NCBI GenBank assembly: GCA_905250125.1
Contig: CAJNOL010000599.1
Location: 55,587 to 119,586 of the forward strand
Reading direction: 5' to 3'
Length of the DNA: 64,000 bases
From: Rotaria sordida
Lineage: Eukaryota > Rotifera > Eurotatoria > Philodinida > Philodinidae
Position 1 is the stretch's first letter. Every line of letters begins with the position of its first letter. Under the pieces are notes generated by a model. That model ran no database searches. It worked only from the letters and a program-made list of their open reading frames with translations, and was not told the origin of the DNA. The translations under genes were made by a program, and so were the position numbers. Shown here one piece after another: positions 59,828-64,000 of the stretch.

Positions 59828-61485
59828 TTATTTTTTTACATCTTTATAAGCAATAACAAACATTTGTGGTACATCAAATTCTGGTGAATAACCACTATTA
59901 TAAGATGAATCTTCAAATATTATACTATAAGAATCTTTTCCTATTCTTGGTATACTTTCTACAATGCCTTTATAAAAACATGATGTTTGAGGATAAAGTG
60001 CAAGTACAACAGTACGTCGTGAGAATAATGCTTGAGGACATGTTAATGGACAAGCACGCCATTGTGGTAATGGTATAATATGTCGTTTATTGATATTATA
60101 ATAATGTCCTTTACCTGGTTCAGGATCAATATCAACAATATCATATTTTGTTTTATTTGGATGTACATAAGCAACTTCAGCTAATATCCAATTTTCATCA
60201 CCGTCATCACTTTCAACAAAACCTGCTATAAGATCACCAACATTACATACATGATTAGATGCAGCTGGTATAGCACTACATAATGGTGGTGGAACATCAC
60301 CCTACAAAAAAGAAAAAAATCACTTTCGATATTTTATTCAAATATTTCAATTGAATAAAATCTAACTTTTCATTTCATTCATATAGTCTAATAGAACAAA
60401 TGTTGAAATAATAATTATATATATTAAATAAGTTTTATACATTTCAAAGAATATTCGACCAAGTAGAATTAAAAAAAAAATGAGTACATCATATATAGAA
60501 AGAATTTCTTTGGTTGTTTATAAGATATTGCGTAAAATTACAAATTATCGTAATAAATTCAATTTACTATTGCAGGCTTTTGCGAATGAATTGTTTTCTT
60601 ACAATGTTAGAGTTTTCATTAAATTATTATTCCGCTTCGATAATCAGTTTTTGGTATATTACCATATCTGAATTTCATGCGAAAATGAAATTAAAATGTT
60701 TTATCATAATAATCTGATGATTATATCAGATTAAGATTGGTCTCATAACTAGACTTATGACAGCGGAGGAGAGGCTTAGATGATATAGTTTTGATTAGTA
60801 TGAGAAAGCTTAACACTTTCTCTTGCGTTACGCCACATTATTTTTAACCTTGTCTTTCATTGGTTTTCACTATGAACTTTTTCAAGAATTCGAATAAAAT
60901 ATAACATTAGTTATTACTATATTAACCACTGTTGAAAGTCTATTGAAATAAATTTTCAAAATCAATCTTTATTAAACATACTTTATTTGAACAATTTCCT
61001 GTATATTCATTTCCATACCAAATTTTTAAAATATAAGCCATATGTGAAAGAAGATCAGCTAAACCTCTTCGTGTTGTATGACTACGATTAATATCAGTAT
61101 GATTTTTAGTAACATTAGCAATATCAATTTGTAATTGACGAATTTGAGAAATTTTTGATAAAGTTTTTTTATACATATCTATCTCATTTTGAACACTTGT
61201 AAGTGCTTGTGTAAAATTAGTTTTTAATAATTGTGAATTTGTATTTTCATCCGATAATGTTGAAGATTTTTGTTCAATTGAAAGCCATGAATCACGACTT
61301 GCATTATAACAATCTTTTGTTTGTTGAAGATCATCTTGTAATTCAAGTAAAAGTTTTTGTATTGTTAATTCATTTTGATTTATAATATCTTTTGGTTCAG
61401 TTGATGATGATTGTGCTATAGCTGATGACGATGAAGATGATGTACGAGACGGTGAATTTTCAATATTAGTATTTGTACGTGTCAT
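59828..61485 (-). CDS. SGF29: SGF29 (SAGA-associated factor 29), tandem Tudor reader
   Basis: Two exons, 60982-61485 and 59828-60301, encode 325 residues, close to the roughly 290 of vertebrate SGF29. The first half is Ser-rich and then a coiled coil (about 40-140) that in this family docks to the SAGA HAT module. The second half, from GDVPPPLCSAIPA, is the tandem Tudor domain that binds H3K4me2/3. It shows DENWILAEVAYV, YDIVDIDPE, RHIIPLPQW, VLALYPQTSCFY and IIFEDSSYNSGYSP, which match the family almost block by block. The protein should target SAGA/ATAC acetylation to H3K4-methylated promoters. The intron is 680 nt. An AG after a pyrimidine tract at 61513-61514, 28 nt upstream of the ATG, has no obvious upstream exon. 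Confidence 0.94.
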
Positions 61486-64000
61486 AAGAACTTCAGTAGA
61501 AAGATTTGTTTGCTAAAAGAAAAAAAAAACTTTATTGTTTTGTTTTTATTGAGAAAATATTTAAATTGAAAATTTATGTTCATCCATTTAAGTCTTTGTG
61601 TATGTACTAGTTGACAAAAGGTACACAATGGATGACCAATCAGAATAAGAACATCTTGAAACACAATAAAAAATGAACAATTGATTTTATTTTTTGAGAG
61701 AACATCTTAATAAAATCTGAATCGATTAATAGATTATATATATATATTAATTAGACTTGTAAGGTATGCATGAGTTTCACAAGTTTGAATGATAGTTTAT
61801 AGAATTAATGATCAGATATCATCGTAAAAATCTTCATAGTTGTTCTTTGTTAGAAAGCGATTTAATATTTTCAATCAATTCTCATTTTTTGGATAATACA
61901 TAATACTATTAACATGGAATGTATAAAAAAAAATAGAACCATATTTTGAAAACTATTTATAAACTAAAGTTTAATGAAAGAGATTGACTCAATTAATTTA
62001 GACTTTTAATTTTACTTAATCGAATTATTCAAACATGAAAGCTGTCGCAGTACGTATGCAAACAGATTAGTCTATGAAGAATTTCGTACTTGAATTTTAA
62101 ATAATAATGTTCTGCTAAAAATTTCCGCTCTTTGTTAGTCGACATGCAATGATGAAGTCAGTAAAACGCACAAAAAAGTCTACGGTTATAACTGATTTAA
62201 AAAAAAAATAAAACTAGCTTATACAAAAACTAATTGAGCATCATTGTGGATTTCTCCTACATTCACGAACTTCTTCAGTCTTTACAATGATATATCACAT
62301 TCAATATTGATCATTACGAAACAATGTTTTTTAGTAGCAGAGGGGATACTATAAGAATTTATTACTAACGTATCTATTACTCTATATCGTATATCTTAAG
62401 AAAATCATCGTATAAAATATCAATAGATCGGTATTTTCATTGTAAACTACTACAGATGGCATATGAAAAAGTTAGAAGCATGTATTTCTTTGTTAATTTC
62501 ATTAATTAGTCACAAACAATATTCGTCGAGACTCGATTAACTTGATCCCAGACTGACAGGGTAAAGATATGTATATAGGTGCAATTAGATATAAATGTGT
62601 ATTAAATGAAGTATTTGACAAATAAAAGAGCTGACTGAATGTATATGGTAATGATTCGTTTTACAAAACCAATTGTTTTGTTATATAAAATTTGGCTTTT
62701 ATATTTATAAGGAAAACCTGATTTTGAATATGCTACACTTTGCAAATGGAGTTCAGCTTATATGTGTAATGCTATTGGTTTCTCAACAGAGATTTTCTCA
62801 AATTTTTTATCGTTATACTGTTGCAATTATATTTGTTTTTGTTCTTTAATACTGTGCCCAGAAATTTATTTTTAGCTTAAAATGATGATTGAATACAATG
62901 AATGAAAAAAATTCTTTTCATCGCATATTGATATCTATTAAATAAGTATATTTCTATGAATAATATGCGATCGTAACTATATAGTAATAAATTGATTTTA
63001 GAGATTCTATGCTCGAAGATTCAATAAATTAAATAGAAAAACTTGAAATTGACAATGTTTCGGTTTTTCATCATTCATATTATTCTATGTCTTCTTCTTC
63101 ATGTTTGGAATAAAACATATGTTATATATATAACATAGAAATCAATACAATTATTTAATTACCATTAGTTATATATACGCTGTTTCTATTACAAACAAAA
63201 ATTAATATCACATTATTCAAATAGGGTCCACAAAAATTGGTCGAACGAAAACTGACCGAAGAAAATTGGTCACTACGAAAGTTGATCGATACGAAAATTA
63301 GTCGCTATGAAAATTGATCGATGAGAAAAATAGTCGAAATATTCTTAATTAAAAAGAAGAATAAAGAATCTTACAACAAGAGCGACAACTGTGTATAAAA
63401 TAATTTAATGTTAGTATATAATCTATCACTGTTACTTTTAATATATTTGTTGTAGTACTCTGTGCAAGTAAAGTGGACTCCAATCTCTTTCCAGAACAGT
63501 TGATTTTAAGCAGAAAAAAAAATGAAAATAAATAACGGGTGCGGGTATTGAGATGGATCCTCTTGAACCCAATCGCGCACTACTATTTACACCATCCCTG
63601 GCACTCACAGCTGTAGTCGCACCAACGCTGACAATTACACTACACTCTTGAAAAGCTTTTCTCGCTGTTTCACAGTTCTATCAGAATTAATTTCGATACA
63701 ATTTCATGAAAATACACGAGTCTAACAATTTTAATTTTAAACAGGAATTCTAGTTCATATGTTACATGCACTAAAAAAAAAACTCCGTTGCGGTGATGGG
63801 CATTTTACTAATGGCGTCTTCCATTTTCTTCTTGTAATGCTTTGACTGATTCGTCGCATTCGAAGTTTTTATTTTATTTGTTTTTTATTAAGAATATTTC
63901 GACTATTTTTCTCATCGATCAATTTTCGTAGTGACTAATTTCCGTATCGACCGATTTTCGCTTTTCCCTTTTTCTTGATATTGCCATTCTGAACTTAGCG
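61486..64000. other. Terminal spacer upstream of SGF29
   Basis: 61500-63230 is AT-rich with nothing I can name. From about 63230 to about 63950 lies the inverted-repeat element listed separately. Confidence 0.45.
63235..63955. mobile_element. Inverted-repeat element with 16-bp tandem units in its arms
   Basis: The left arm (about 63240-63351) consists of 16-bp units such as GTCACTACGAAAGTTG, ATCGATACGAAAATTA, GTCGCTATGAAAATTG and ATCGATGAGAAAAATA. The right arm (about 63887-63955), read on the minus strand, repeats three of these units and the adjoining GTCGAAATATTCTTAAT with only three mismatches in about 62 bp. The interior, about 535 bp, is non-coding with a GC-richer patch at 63538-63655. 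It is structured like foldback/Galileo-type DNA elements with repeat-bearing arms. Outer ends and target duplication are unresolved. Confidence 0.7.

Noticed and set aside
60480-60717. Overlapping 63- and 67-codon frames
   Set aside because: They lie inside the SGF29 intron and show no domain.
1-64000. tRNA, rRNA, CRISPR, LTR or virus-like elements
   Set aside because: Searched by eye for tRNA boxes, reverse transcriptase, integrase and capsid motifs and for spaced identical repeats; none convincing. Bacterial-type operons or ribosome binding sites are not expected in this spliced genome.

Overview
This is an AT-rich eukaryotic (animal) window with a dozen spliced protein genes. Most introns are only 50-110 nt, poly-T rich and GT..AG. 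Gene content (a nicotinic-type Cys-loop channel, a cytoplasmic intermediate filament, PPEF/rdgC phosphatase, SAGA subunit SGF29, ZC3H18, ASB-type ankyrin/SOCS protein, two divergent TALE homeobox genes) fits a small-genome invertebrate. The tiny introns, base composition and TALE types make me favour a rotifer, probably bdelloid. That is inference; nothing here proves the taxon.

Layout: (1) 1-5000: the 3' end of an unknown + gene, then two minus genes, a shortened ACSM-like acyl-CoA synthetase relative that lacks its catalytic P-loop, and an ankyrin-repeat/SOCS-box protein. (2) 5000-11100: gene-poor, holding two hAT-type MITEs with matching 8-bp target duplications. (3) 11100-33530, all on +: ZC3H18 (17 exons), an Apd1/AIM32-type thioredoxin-like [2Fe-2S] protein, a Cys-loop channel subunit, and an intermediate filament interrupted by an 867-N assembly gap in its tail. 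(4) 38500-46400: two TALE homeobox genes on + flanking a small unrecognised minus gene. (5) 46400-51100: spacer with a decayed hAT transposon. (6) 51120-61500, minus: PPEF (17 exons) and SGF29. (7) 61500-64000: spacer ending in an element whose long inverted repeats are built from 16-bp tandem units.

The genes do not form one pathway. ZC3H18 (cap-binding/NEXT bridging in nuclear RNA fate) and SGF29 (H3K4me reader of SAGA) are housekeeping nuclear factors. PPEF and the Cys-loop subunit suggest Ca2+ or sensory signalling. ASB proteins are Cullin-5 substrate adaptors. The strongest non-genic signal is a set of large, near-palindromic (foldback) elements sitting inside otherwise compact genes: two in ZC3H18 introns, one in the Fe-S gene and one in the filament gene. 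They make most of the unusually long introns long. Three of them share a core motif, so they are a dispersed family. No LTR, Polinton-like or other virus-like element, rRNA, tRNA or CRISPR array was recognised.
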